The notes below the pieces were generated by a model that searched no databases, was not told the DNA's origin, and saw only the letters and a list, made by a program, of their open reading frames with translations. Below are positions 25,463 to 34,119 of a stretch of 64,000 bases of DNA, piece by piece; the first letter of the stretch is position 1; each line of letters begins with the position of its first letter. The stretch lies in assembly GCF_900100395.1 (NCBI RefSeq), contig NZ_FNFB01000024.1, forward strand, positions 49,470-113,469, written 5' to 3'. Source of the DNA: Nonomuraea maritima (lineage in GTDB: Bacteria; Actinomycetota; Actinomycetes; Streptosporangiales; Streptosporangiaceae). A program made the position numbers and the translations under genes.

Positions 25463-27486
25463 GACCGGTCGTCCTGCCCGGGCGGTGCCTCCCGGCTACC
25501 TCGGCGGGTGGTGCGGCACCATCCGGGTTGTGGGTGCCGCTTCCGGTTGAATCCGCGTTCCGCCGGATCACCTTGGCCGGTGCCGGGAGTCTACGCACGC
25601 ACACAACGGATATGAAGGCTCTGAGGGCCGGTAATTACGCGAGTGTTGAGTAATCCCCTGCTTGTGCCCGGGTTTGGGGTCTGACAAGCGATATTTCCGT
25701 TGGTTTGAGGTCACAGCAAGCGTCCAAATCGGCCGGACCGAAATACGAACCACATGGACGCCAGTGAAACCTGTCACCTCACCCGAGAGGCCGACCGGCA
25801 CCCCATTCCGCCCCTACGTTGCACCCGGCCTACAGCAGCTCAAAGGCGATGCGGAGCAAGGAGGACCACCCCTACGAACCCGATCCAGACAGCAGCCTGC
25901 CAAAGAACCCAAGCCACCACCAAATCAACCTCCAAGGAACAGGACCCTAAATTCAAGCATTCACCAACAATCCCCCAAGCTGGAGCACCAACACTTGGCG
26001 GCAGATACGCGAACAAGCCAGTCATATCGCCAGGCCCCGAACCCCACCCAGCGAGATACTCACCCCCTTGACCATCCACCACCTGAACTCACCAGGACAA
26101 TTGCCTCCCGCCGTAGTGGCAACACAACCGCACTCCACCGTGCGGCACTCCGCCCGTCCTCCCCACCGCACGACCGCGGCCCGCCCGCGTGACAGCACAA
26201 CCGCACCCCACCCGTCCTCACCGCCGCACAACCGCGCCCCGCCCGCATGACAGCACGACCGCACTCGACCCATCCCACGCACAGCGACAGCCGCCCGCCC
26301 GCACACCCATCTCGACACAGCCGCGCTCCACCCGCCCCGCCACACGACCGCGCCCACCCACGCCCACAGCACGACCACACCCCCCGTCCTCACCGCCGCA
26401 CAACCGCGCCCCGCCCGCGTGACAGCACGACCGCACTCCACCCATCCCGCGCACCGCGACAGCCCTCCGGACAGAGCCCCCACCCGAACGCCCATCTCGG
26501 CACAGCCGGGTTCCACCCGTCCAGCAGCCGTACTTCTCGGGCCGAGCGGCGCCGCCATGGTCACGGCGGCGGCCGTCGCGCCTCCGCTGTGGAGCGGCAC
26601 CGAGCAACAGCCCGCCAGCCACCGGCGGCCACCTGCCACCACGTAACGGGCGATCGCCGCCCCGGAGCCTTCACCACCGCGCCAGGACGGCGTCACGCCC
26701 GCCCCTCAGCACGGCAGCGTCATACCTGCAGCGTGACGGTAGCCGTCCAGGCCCTCTCTACCGAACGCCAATCGCGGCACGCGCTGTCAAGGCCGCCAAC
26801 TGGGATGGGCACCAGGTCAGGCAGGTTTTCAGCAACGCCGGTCGGCGGCACGGCGCCAATGCACGCGCCCATCCTGCCGAACAGCTTTCCGATCAGCGGC
26901 CTTGATGAGCCGGTCAGTGGCTTTCACCAGCCGGGAGGCGACAGCGGGCCGGCATTGGGGTGTCGAAGGATTCGGCTTCGCCCGTGGCGGGGCTCGGCGG
27001 CTGTCTTGGCCTGCGCCCCGAGATGGTGGTGCGGCGGGCTGCTGCTCAAGCTCCTGCGCTCAGCGGGCCCCGGAGCCATTCCCGGCCGATGGTGGGGGCG
27101 CGCGCAGGCAGTTCGTTGCCGACGAATGCGCCAAGCCACGATCCTCCTGGAGGAGCTCGGCTGGAGGACACTCCAGTTCGACTCGCGCCGGCCGCCGGTT
27201 CGCCTGGTGGCCGGGATGGCACCACCCGTCAGGCGGGCACCGCAGCGCTCGGATCATGGCGGAACTCCAGCCCCGGTCGCGTTGCAACGCCATGGTGAGC
27301 GCGGCAACGATCGAATCGAAAGGCACCGCATGACAGGTGCAAATGATCAAGCCGGACAGGCGGCCGGCGATCCGCAGCCAGCCCGTCCCGTCCCTGCTGG
27401 ACAAGCAAGCTTTCCCTGCACAGGTCGAAGACACGATCCCAGTGCGCTTCCGACCCGCACCCGCCACCCGAAGCCGTCAGCAGGCC
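25463..27486. other. Long gene-free region with strand-biased repeats
   Basis: No frame here has convincing codon use, a ribosome-binding site and a recognisable family. The first 250 bases are AT-richer, including ATTAC and GTAAT half-sites around 25632-25652, and probably carry the hppA promoter. From about 25,850 to 26,550 the plus strand is very C- and A-rich and G-poor, and holds degenerate repeats. From about 26,700 to 27,480 composition returns to normal and may be decayed coding DNA, ending in the ABC ATPase relic. Confidence 0.6.
26155..26470. repeat. Degenerate direct repeats, near-identical 82-bp units
   Basis: The 82-bp segment 26211-26292 recurs at 26383-26464 with four differences, 172 bp apart. 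A related shorter copy precedes it at about 26155-26210. The units share CCGCACAACCGCGCCCCGCC and TGACAGCACGACCGCACT cores. They lie in the gene-free strand-biased region. Confidence 0.75.
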
Positions 27487-27615
27487 CCGAAGGCGGCGGC
27501 CGACGAACGGGCGATGGAGTTGCTCGAACGGGTGGGCATCGCGGCACAGGCGGACAAATGCCCGGCCCAACTCCCTGACAGCCTGTAGCTACGCCTCTCG
27601 ATCGCGAGAGCACCG
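27487..27615 (+). pseudogene. Relic of a GlnQ-type ABC transporter ATPase
   Basis: The frame reads PKAAADERAMELLERVGIAA, then QADKCPAQLPDSL, an in-frame TAG, and LRLSIARAP. This aligns without gaps to the segment of polar-amino-acid ABC ATPases that ends PAQLSGGQQQRVAIARAL. The signature LSGGQ has become LPDSL plus a stop. Walker A is missing upstream and Walker B downstream, so only about 43 codons remain. It is therefore a decayed fragment, not a gene. Confidence 0.65.
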
Positions 27616-27827
27616 GTCACGGGCACGTGCCTGCCCAGCGACATATCGATGGCCGTCCATCAAGCGCGAACGCGTACAGGACGGGGACGATCAAGAGCTT
27701 GCCTCGGCCTGCGGGATGCACCGTCGGCCGGCGCGGACCACTCAGCGATCTCGGTACGGACAACAAGGTCACCCGCGAGGGCATGCGGAGGCACCGGCGG
27801 CGCGTGCCGGTGCGTCTGCACGTGGTT

Positions 27828-28247
27828 CTACACCGACACGGCTGCGGGCCAGCTCATGCGGATGTTCGTCCCCTTGGGGCTCGGGAAGACCTCGACGTCG
27901 TCGGCCAGTCCTTCGATGACCGCGATGCCGAAGCTCGACATGAAGGAGTCGGACAGCATGCCGAGGTCGAGTGGCTGCTCCTGCTTGATTTCCTCGCTGG
28001 GGGCCAGGTCACTGACCGTGACCTGGAAACGCCCGGAGTCGTCACGCAGCTCGATGCGGATGGGCTCGCCCGGACAGTGAACCCGATGCGCCTCGACTGC
28101 CCTGGAGCAGGCTTCACCTACGGCGAGCCTGACCTCGTCCAGCAGGGACTCCTCCACTCCCGTGCGGCGAGCAATCGCCGTCGCCACCAACCGGGCGGTG
28201 CGCACATGCGCGGGGAGGGCGCTGAACGTCAGCTCGACGGTAGCCAT
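27828..28247 (-). CDS. RsbW-like anti-sigma factor, BldG partner
   Basis: 139 residues with the HATPase/anti-sigma fold. The helix LLDEVRLAVGEACSRAVEAH corresponds to the N-box region, but the canonical Asn is Arg. No DxGxG G1 box is visible after VTVSDLAP, though GTNIRMSW resembles the C-terminal strand. ATP binding or kinase activity may therefore be absent. It is directly downstream of bldG (gap of one base), as in S. coelicolor, where the equivalent protein interacts with BldG. Confidence 0.88.
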   Translation of the reverse strand: MATVELTFSALPAHVRTARLVATAIARRTGVEESLLDEVRLAVGEACSRAVEAHRVHCPGEPIRIELRDDSGRFQVTVSDLAPSEEIKQEQPLDLGMLSDSFMSSFGIAVIEGLADDVEVFPSPKGTNIRMSWPAAVSV

Positions 28248-28248
28248 G

Positions 28249-28599
28249 CTACTTGTCTTTGCCGTGAGCTTCCTTGGCCTCGTCGACCGAAGCGTAGATA
28301 CCGAAGACCTTCGTCAGACCGGTGATCCGGAAGATCTTGAGAATCCGCTCCTGCGTGCAGACCAGCTCGAGCGAACCGTCGTGGGCACGCACCCGCTTGA
28401 GCCCCCCGACCAGGACACCGAGGCCCGTGGAGTCGAGGAAGTCCACCTTCTCCATGTTGACGAGGAGGTGGAAGTTGCCCTTGTTGACAAGGTCGATCAG
28501 AAGCTCACGCAATCTCGGCGCCGTGTAGACATCGATCTCACCCTCGACCTCCACGATGGTGAGTCGGTCCTCGGTGCGGTGATCCAACTTCAGATCCAC
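28249..28599 (-). CDS. bldG: BldG anti-anti-sigma factor
   Basis: A 116-residue STAS-domain protein: VEGEIDVYTAPRLRELL and the phosphorylation loop VDFLDSTGLGVLVGG with Ser57. In Streptomyces BldG is needed for aerial growth, antibiotic production and sigma-H control; it is switched by phosphorylation of this serine. The flanking genes (RsbW-like partner downstream, DUF1998 helicase divergent) match the S. coelicolor locus, which supports the symbol. GTG start at 28599 follows GGAGG. Confidence 0.93.
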   Translation of the reverse strand: MDLKLDHRTEDRLTIVEVEGEIDVYTAPRLRELLIDLVNKGNFHLLVNMEKVDFLDSTGLGVLVGGLKRVRAHDGSLELVCTQERILKIFRITGLTKVFGIYASVDEAKEAHGKDK

Positions 28600-28768
28600 A
28601 GATCCTCCAGCGCCTCGCCTGCGAAACTACCCTTTTGGGCCTGGCAGTCTGGAACGTGGCTCCAAACTGTCCGACCCTGACGCGCGGCATTCAACCACGC
28701 GCCTGGCTTGTGTCTATACGAAATCACGATTCCCGGCGACTTTGCCCATCGATGCAAGACTGGAAACA

Positions 28769-31531
28769 GTGACTTCCTCCGCATCCTCCCCAGAACGAGC
28801 AGGTCCACTCCTCCACCACCTGCTTGGTGTTCCCGCACGTCACAAGCACGTAACGCACGTGGAGCAGGTTTCGGCACGCAGGGCGGGCGAGACGCGCTGG
28901 CCCGAGTGGGCGCCGGAGGCGCTGGTTACGCGCTTGGCGAACCACGGGATCACCGGACTCTGGGCCCACCAGTACGAGGCCGCCGACCTGGCGTTCCGTG
29001 GCCGAAACGTGATCATTTCCACTGGTACGGCGTCCGGCAAGTCGCTCGCGTACCTGACCCCCGCGATCGCCGGCTGCCTCGACCGCGGAACGGTTCTTTA
29101 TCTGACGCCGACCAAGGCCCTGGCCGCCGACCAGCTCCGCGCCCTGCGTGAGCTGCGCATCACCCAGGTGCGCGCAGCCTGCTTCGACGGAGACACGCCG
29201 TTCGAGGAACGCACGTGGATCCGCCAGCACGCCAACTACGTCCTCACGAACCCGGACATGCTGCACCGCGGCATCCTCCCTCGTCACGCCCAGTGGTCGT
29301 CCTTCTTCCGCCGCCTACGCCTGATCGTCGTGGACGAGTGCCACGGCTACCGCGGCGTCTTCGGCTCGCACGTCGCCCAGATCCTGCGCCGCCTGCGCCG
29401 CGTCTGCGCCAAGTACGGCTCCGAGCCCACCTTCCTGCTCGCCTCGGCGACAGCCAGCGAGCCCGGGACGTTCGCAAAAAGGCTGACGGGGCTCGAGATG
29501 GCCGAGGTGACCGAGGACGCCTCGCCCAGGGGTTCGACGACCATCGCGCTGTGGGAGCCGCCCCTGACGGAGCTCCGGGGCGAGCGGGGCGCACCGGTAC
29601 GCCGTACGGCGACGGCCGAGGCGGCCGACCTGCTGGCGGATCTCGTGCTGGCCGACGTACGCACGCTCGCGTTCGTCCGCTCGCGCCGCGGCGCGGAGAC
29701 GGTCGCCCTGTCCGCCCGCGCCAAACTGTCAGACGTCGCCTTCTCCCTCACCAACCCGTACGTGACTACGCCAACCCTCCCAACCACGTCCGCCGTCCCG
29801 GACACATCCACCATCCCCGGCACGACCGCGGCCCCGGGCGCAACGTCCGTCGCGGGCACAACATGCGCAACCCCCGCATCGGGCGCAACCTCCGTCGTGG
29901 GCACAACCTGCGCAACTCCGGCATCGGGCGCAACCTCCTCCGTCCCGTTCACGTCCGCCGTAGCGGGCGCGACCAGACCGGAGACCGCGGCCGACCGGGA
30001 GACCACAGCCGGCCCGGCACCGGACGGCGTCCCCTCCAGCGAAGGCCGGGCACCGCACGACGCCGCCTCCCTTCCGCCGACCGCGCCCGACCTCCCTGTG
30101 CACTCTCGCCGGGAGGGCGCGCCCCTGACGGCCGGGGACACGGTCGCGACCCCTGAGCAAGACGCCTGGACGATTCCGGACGCCGACCCAGCGGAGCTCG
30201 CCGAACTGCCCAACCGGATCGCCGCCTATCGAGCCGGTTACCTCGCCGAGGACCGCAGACTGCTGGAGAAGGCCCTCCGCGCCGGCACGATCATGGGCCT
30301 GGCCACCACGAACGCCCTCGAACTCGGCGTGGACGTCTCCGGCCTGGACGCCGTGCTGATCACAGGCTGGCCCGGCACCCGGGCTTCGTTCTGGCAGCAG
30401 GCAGGCCGAGCGGGCCGCGACGGTCGCGACGCGCTGGCCGTGCTGATCGCCCGTGACGACCCGCTGGACACCTACCTCGTCCACCACCCCCAAGCCCTTT
30501 TCGGGCAGCCCGTCGAGGCGATCGTCCTCGACCCTGACAATCCGTACGTACTCGGACCTCACCTCTGCGCCGCCGCGGCCGAGATCCCGCTGACCGAGGA
30601 AGAGCTGCCCATCTTCGGCGCCACCACGGTCGACGTGCTGGAGGACCTCGTCAACCAGAACCTGCTGCGGAAGCGCCATGCGGGGTGGTTCTGGACCCGC
30701 CGCGAGCGTGCCACCGACCTAGCCGACATTCGCGGCGGCGGAGGCGCTCCGATCCAGGTCGTGGAGTCGTCCACCGGACGGCTGCTGGGCAGCGTGGACG
30801 AGCCCTCTTCCCACAGCACGGTCCACACAGGCGCGGTCTATCTCCACCAGGGCGAGACGTTCCTGGTGGAACTGCTCGACCTGGAGGCCGGTGTGGCACT
30901 GGTGTCCAGCGGCAACCCGGACTACACGACGTTCGCCCGCGACATCACTGACATCTCCATCCTTTCGACTCTGCGCTCTCACGCTCTTGGTCCCGGCACT
31001 TTGAACTTCGGCGAGGTGGAGGTGACCCGGCAAGTCGTCTCGTACCTCAAGAGGCGCCTCCAATCAGGCGAGATGCTCGGCGACGAACCCCTGGAGCTGC
31101 CGCCCCGCACCCTCCGCACCCGAGCGGTCTGGTGGACGCTGCCGGCCTCGGCCGTGGCACCTCTGGCGGAGGCGGGCATCGACCTCGGGGGTGCCGCCCA
31201 CGCCGCCGAACACGCCTCCATCGGCCTGCTCCCCCTCTTCGCCACCTGCGACCGCTGGGACATCGGCGGCGTCTCCACCGAACTGCACGCCGACACGGGC
31301 TTGCTCACGGTGTTCGTGTACGACGGCCACGAGGGCGGCGCCGGCTTCGCCGAACGTGGCTACGCCCGCGCGGCCGACTGGTTGACGGCCACCCGTGAGG
31401 CGATCTCGTCCTGCGAGTGCGAACGTGGCTGCCCCTCCTGCATCCAGTCGCCGAAGTGCGGCAACGGCAACGAACCGCTGGACAAGCGAGGCGCCATCCA
31501 GCTCCTCGACATCCTTCTCGCGCTGACGTAG
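28769..31531 (+). CDS. DEAD/DEAH-type helicase with DUF1998 zinc domain (MrfA-like)
   Basis: A superfamily 2 helicase of about 920 residues. Walker A is STGTASGKS, motif II VVDECHGY, motif III LASATAS, and the second RecA domain has ATTNALELGVD and QQAGRAGRDGRD. The C-terminal DUF1998 region ends with four cysteines (CECERGCPSC, then PKCGNGN), as in Bacillus MrfA, a 3'-5' helicase in mitomycin-damage repair. Between motifs IV and V sits an insert of about 140 residues, Thr/Ala/Pro-rich with a tandem 15-residue repeat. Start GTG 28769; a TTG at 28742 is also in frame. Confidence 0.92.
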   Translation: MTSSASSPERAGPLLHHLLGVPARHKHVTHVEQVSARRAGETRWPEWAPEALVTRLANHGITGLWAHQYEAADLAFRGRNVIISTGTASGKSLAYLTPAIAGCLDRGTVLYLTPTKALAADQLRALRELRITQVRAACFDGDTPFEERTWIRQHANYVLTNPDMLHRGILPRHAQWSSFFRRLRLIVVDECHGYRGVFGSHVAQILRRLRRVCAKYGSEPTFLLASATASEPGTFAKRLTGLEMAEVTEDASPRGSTTIALWEPPLTELRGERGAPVRRTATAEAADLLADLVLADVRTLAFVRSRRGAETVALSARAKLSDVAFSLTNPYVTTPTLPTTSAVPDTSTIPGTTAAPGATSVAGTTCATPASGATSVVGTTCATPASGATSSVPFTSAVAGATRPETAADRETTAGPAPDGVPSSEGRAPHDAASLPPTAPDLPVHSRREGAPLTAGDTVATPEQDAWTIPDADPAELAELPNRIAAYRAGYLAEDRRLLEKALRAGTIMGLATTNALELGVDVSGLDAVLITGWPGTRASFWQQAGRAGRDGRDALAVLIARDDPLDTYLVHHPQALFGQPVEAIVLDPDNPYVLGPHLCAAAAEIPLTEEELPIFGATTVDVLEDLVNQNLLRKRHAGWFWTRRERATDLADIRGGGGAPIQVVESSTGRLLGSVDEPSSHSTVHTGAVYLHQGETFLVELLDLEAGVALVSSGNPDYTTFARDITDISILSTLRSHALGPGTLNFGEVEVTRQVVSYLKRRLQSGEMLGDEPLELPPRTLRTRAVWWTLPASAVAPLAEAGIDLGGAAHAAEHASIGLLPLFATCDRWDIGGVSTELHADTGLLTVFVYDGHEGGAGFAERGYARAADWLTATREAISSCECERGCPSCIQSPKCGNGNEPLDKRGAIQLLDILLALT
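29836..29925 (+). repeat. 45-bp tandem repeat inside the helicase gene
   Basis: Two adjacent 45-bp units (29836-29880 and 29881-29925) encode GATSVAGTTCATPAS and GATSVVGTTCATPAS; a third unit starts and breaks off at about 29938. The repeat stays in frame. Confidence 0.85.
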
Positions 31532-31558
31532 CCCCCTGGGTGCACGCCTGCTGGGGCA

Positions 31559-31951
31559 TCACCGGACTTCCGTGAGGGGAATCGGCACCGCCGGGCCGGC
31601 GCGCGCTCTGCCCGTCAGGGTGCGCGGGCCTACCAGCGGGACCACGACGGGCAACGAGGTCCAGACATCGACGACATCGCCGGTAAGCGTGCAATGGATG
31701 AGTTTGACGCCATTCTGCTCAGCGAGGGCCGACGCTCTGTCGCAGGCGCCGTCCGGGTCGACCATCGCCACCCGGGCCGCGGCCAGGGCGCTGAGGTCGG
31801 CAGCTCCCGCGACACGATGACGGGCCACACGTACGGAACCCACCGTGGCGAACGCCATGGCGATCGCCATGAGCAGGCCCATGAGGGCCACACCCCAGAG
31901 CGTGGCCGAGCCCCGCTCGCCGGCTCGGTCGCGTTCCCTGCGGTCGATCAT
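31559..31951 (-). CDS. TadE-like / Rv3654c-family pilus-locus protein
   Basis: This 130-residue protein starts with a short basic segment, then ERGSATLWGVALMGLLMAIAMAF, the pilin-like processing region and membrane helix of Tad-locus minor proteins. The rest (VAGAADLSALAAARVA, a Cys pair at DGACDRAS and LIHCTL) matches the Rv3654c family of secreted TadE-like proteins. AGGAG precedes the ATG at 31951. It is the last gene of the leftward tad operon, converging with the helicase. Confidence 0.85.
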   Translation of the reverse strand: MIDRRERDRAGERGSATLWGVALMGLLMAIAMAFATVGSVRVARHRVAGAADLSALAAARVAMVDPDGACDRASALAEQNGVKLIHCTLTGDVVDVWTSLPVVVPLVGPRTLTGRARAGPAVPIPLTEVR

Positions 31952-32381
31952 CACCTCTCCTGTGGATAGACGGCTGGCTAACTGGGAGGCCGCCCGGCCC
32001 GCGGAGCAGTGGGCCGCTCGGCAGGCCGGGCTTCCGTGACGGGCGCGGGGTTCACCGCAGGCCCGGTGTTCACCGCAGGCCCGGTGTTCATCGCACGCCC
32101 GGGGTTCATGGCGGGCCCGGATTCATCGCGGATCGACTGATTGGCTGACATGTCGGCGTCGTCGGGGACGAGCGCGCTTGGGACGTCGTGCTACGGCAGC
32201 TCGACTGCTCACCGGAAAGCATGAATTTCGAGGATCGGGGTGTCGGTGGTGTAGGTCGTGTTGGCTGATGATCTTGTGTGGCAGCCGCGCGGGACTGCGG
32301 CGGGGCTGGAGCGCTGATGTTGTGAGGCGGCTGTGCGCCGGAGGGGCGGTCGTCCAGGTGCCGGTCGGCGTGACGGCTTGC
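31952..32381. other. Gap inside the tad operon
   Basis: About 430 bases without a convincing gene. The segment around 32048-32110 contains three or four direct copies of a CCGGTGTTCA/CCGGGGTTCA-like motif spaced by about 20-24 bases. Operon read-through across this gap is likely, because the flanking tad genes point the same way. Confidence 0.45.
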
Positions 32382-32774
32382 TTACTCGGGAAGGTCGGGT
32401 TCGGTGTCGGCGGTGGCGGTGGCGGATACGCGTACGGGTGGCAGGGAAAGCCCCCAGCTGGGTCGTACTTCTACGGTGACGTGCACTTTCGTCAGTTCTG
32501 ACTCGCGAGAAACGGCGACATCGGCGTCCGGGCGGGTGGCGGTCCGAACGAGATCGCGGACCTGGTCGAGCGGCTCCCCTCTGGCCGCCGCTCTGACTGC
32601 GGCGCGGGCAGCGTCCACGCATTCGAGTTGCGCGCCGACCGCCTGGATCGCCCACAGGGCCGCTGCGAGGACGACCATGAGCGCAGGCAGCATCGCAGCG
32701 GTCTCGGCCGTCACCGAACCCCGCTGCCCCAACCGCCTGCCGTACCGGCGAGGGCGCTCAGCGCGGGCGGTCAT
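32382..32774 (-). CDS. TadE-family minor pilin
   Basis: 130 residues with a basic leader, the processing/helix region RGSVTAETAAMLPALMVVLAAALWAIQ including the Glu typical of class III signal sequences, then a small soluble domain with VDAARAAVRAAARGE. It should be processed by a prepilin peptidase and inserted in the membrane as part of the Tad/Flp apparatus. The ATG overlaps the upstream pilin stop (ATGA), so the two are translationally coupled. Confidence 0.87.
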   Translation of the reverse strand: MTARAERPRRYGRRLGQRGSVTAETAAMLPALMVVLAAALWAIQAVGAQLECVDAARAAVRAAARGEPLDQVRDLVRTATRPDADVAVSRESELTKVHVTVEVRPSWGLSLPPVRVSATATADTEPDLPE

Positions 32775-33196
32775 TTCTTGGCGGTGTTGAGCGCGCGGTC
32801 GATGAGGGACGTCAGCATCTCCTGGACTTCTGTGCTGCTCACGACCTTGAACAGGAGCGCGGCGAAGGCACAGGCCGCGATGGTGCCCACGGCGTACTCG
32901 GCTGTGGACATGCCGCGTTCGCGGTTGACGGTGGCGTAGTGGCGCCACGCGCTGAGGCTTGGCTTGGCCGTCTTGATGTCGGAGCACGACTGCGTGGTGT
33001 TGGCGCGCCGGTTTCGGCCGCTGTCTCCTGATCGGTCGTCCGGGCCGGCGGAACCGCGTTGCGGCTGCTCGACCATGGCGCTCTCGCCGGTCGTGGGCGC
33101 ATGCGAGGACGCGGTCGCGTCGTACGGCATGGGGGTGTGAACGTCGCCGTTCGAGGCGGCTCGGATGGCGTCAGGCGTCGTGGCGGGACTGTGCAT
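32771..33196 (-). CDS. DUF4244/Flp-type pilin
   Basis: The C-terminal 60 residues are a DUF4244 pilin: ERGMSTAEYAVGTIAACAFAALL with the conserved Glu and membrane helix, ending LTSLIDRALN. This is the likely major Flp pilin of the tad locus. GGAGG just upstream supports the ATG at 33196, which gives an unusual hydrophilic N-terminal extension of about 80 residues; an internal ATG at 33076 would shorten it. Homologues usually start only about 20 residues before the processing site, so the start is uncertain. Confidence 0.75.
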   Translation of the reverse strand: MHSPATTPDAIRAASNGDVHTPMPYDATASSHAPTTGESAMVEQPQRGSAGPDDRSGDSGRNRRANTTQSCSDIKTAKPSLSAWRHYATVNRERGMSTAEYAVGTIAACAFAALLFKVVSSTEVQEMLTSLIDRALNTAKK

Positions 33197-34119
33197 CGTG
33201 CCTCCAGGTGCGGTCGGAGCCGGGGTCTTGCCCGGCGGGAGTCCAGGGTCGCCCAGGCGGGATGGTGTGCGAGGAGCCAAACGGCGTTCTGTGGATAACC
33301 GGAGCGGAGGCGTTGCAGGCTGTGGATGAAGCTTGGGATCGTCCCGGTGCATCTCCGACCGCATCGCCACTAGTGACGCCTTGACCTGTGGATAACAGCT
33401 GCGCTGGGCATGGCAGGCAGGTGGTGGATCCGGCACGCTGGCGGACCGGGACGCAGCATCGGCCGCAGGCGCAGCATCGAACGCGCCCAGTGGCCGACAG
33501 CATCGCCGCACCCGACATGCCCGGCACAGCCATTGGGGTCGCGGAAAACCAGCCCGACAAGGCTGACGGCATCGCAGAGTCGTACGAGCACGCGGCAAGA
33601 CCGACAGGGTCACGACACCGAACGAACCCAGTAAGCCGCGGGGCTCGTGGGGCGAAACGAGTTCCGCATGGCCGGGGCATGGGGTTGGACGCGGCCGAGG
33701 CTCGGTGGGGCTCATCAGATGCCTCCGAGGAAACCCGCCTTCAGGCGGAGGAGGAATCGGAAACCCTCCTCCAGGCGGGGAGGATGTCAAAGGTCGCTCT
33801 CCAGTCACGGACGCCACGCCTGCGTCGAGGTGATCGCCAGGGGCCGAGAATCGTTCTCCTCGCCGAGCGGGACCATGGCGCCTCACCCCCTCTGGCCTTC
33901 CCACGCAGCTCAGGGGGCCTGCCATTCGCGAGCGGTTGGACCCGGCCCGGGGGACGATGGCGGCGGGCGTCGGATGCCTACACGCTCGTTCGGCACCCAG
34001 GTTCAGCACACCCGTTCGGAGCTCGTGACCACGTGAGAGCACGTTCGCGTGCTGTCACCCGCTGCCATCGGGGCCTGCATCGAACGCCCCGCCGCCTTCA
34101 GCCTGCCGGTGGGGTGCTC
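33197..34119. other. Gene-free gap within the tad locus
   Basis: About 920 bases between the pilin and tadC genes. The leftward frame is free of stops over most of this span, but codon use and amino-acid composition (Pro/Arg/Cys-rich) are not protein-like. The region holds the TnpB-type right-end relic at 33715-33790. It may also carry a pilin promoter, which would explain high pilin expression. Confidence 0.5.
33715..33790 (+). mobile_element. Right-end relic of an IS200/IS605-type TnpB element
   Basis: Two consecutive hairpins (arms CCTCCG/CGGAGG with CGCC/GGCG, then CCTCC/GGCGGGGAGG-type pairing) end in GGCGGGGAGGATGTCAAAG. From memory this resembles the 3' end that follows many tnpB genes, where it forms part of the right end and the omega-RNA. 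The plus-strand frame reads EESETLLQAGRMSK, like the read-through tail of such TnpB proteins. No intact tnpB precedes it, so only the end is left. Confidence 0.45.

Noticed and set aside
26022..26696. Long leftward frame of about 224 codons in the gene-free region
   Set aside because: It simply reads the C-rich repeats (Gly/Cys/Arg/Val-rich translation) and has no start signal or recognisable family.
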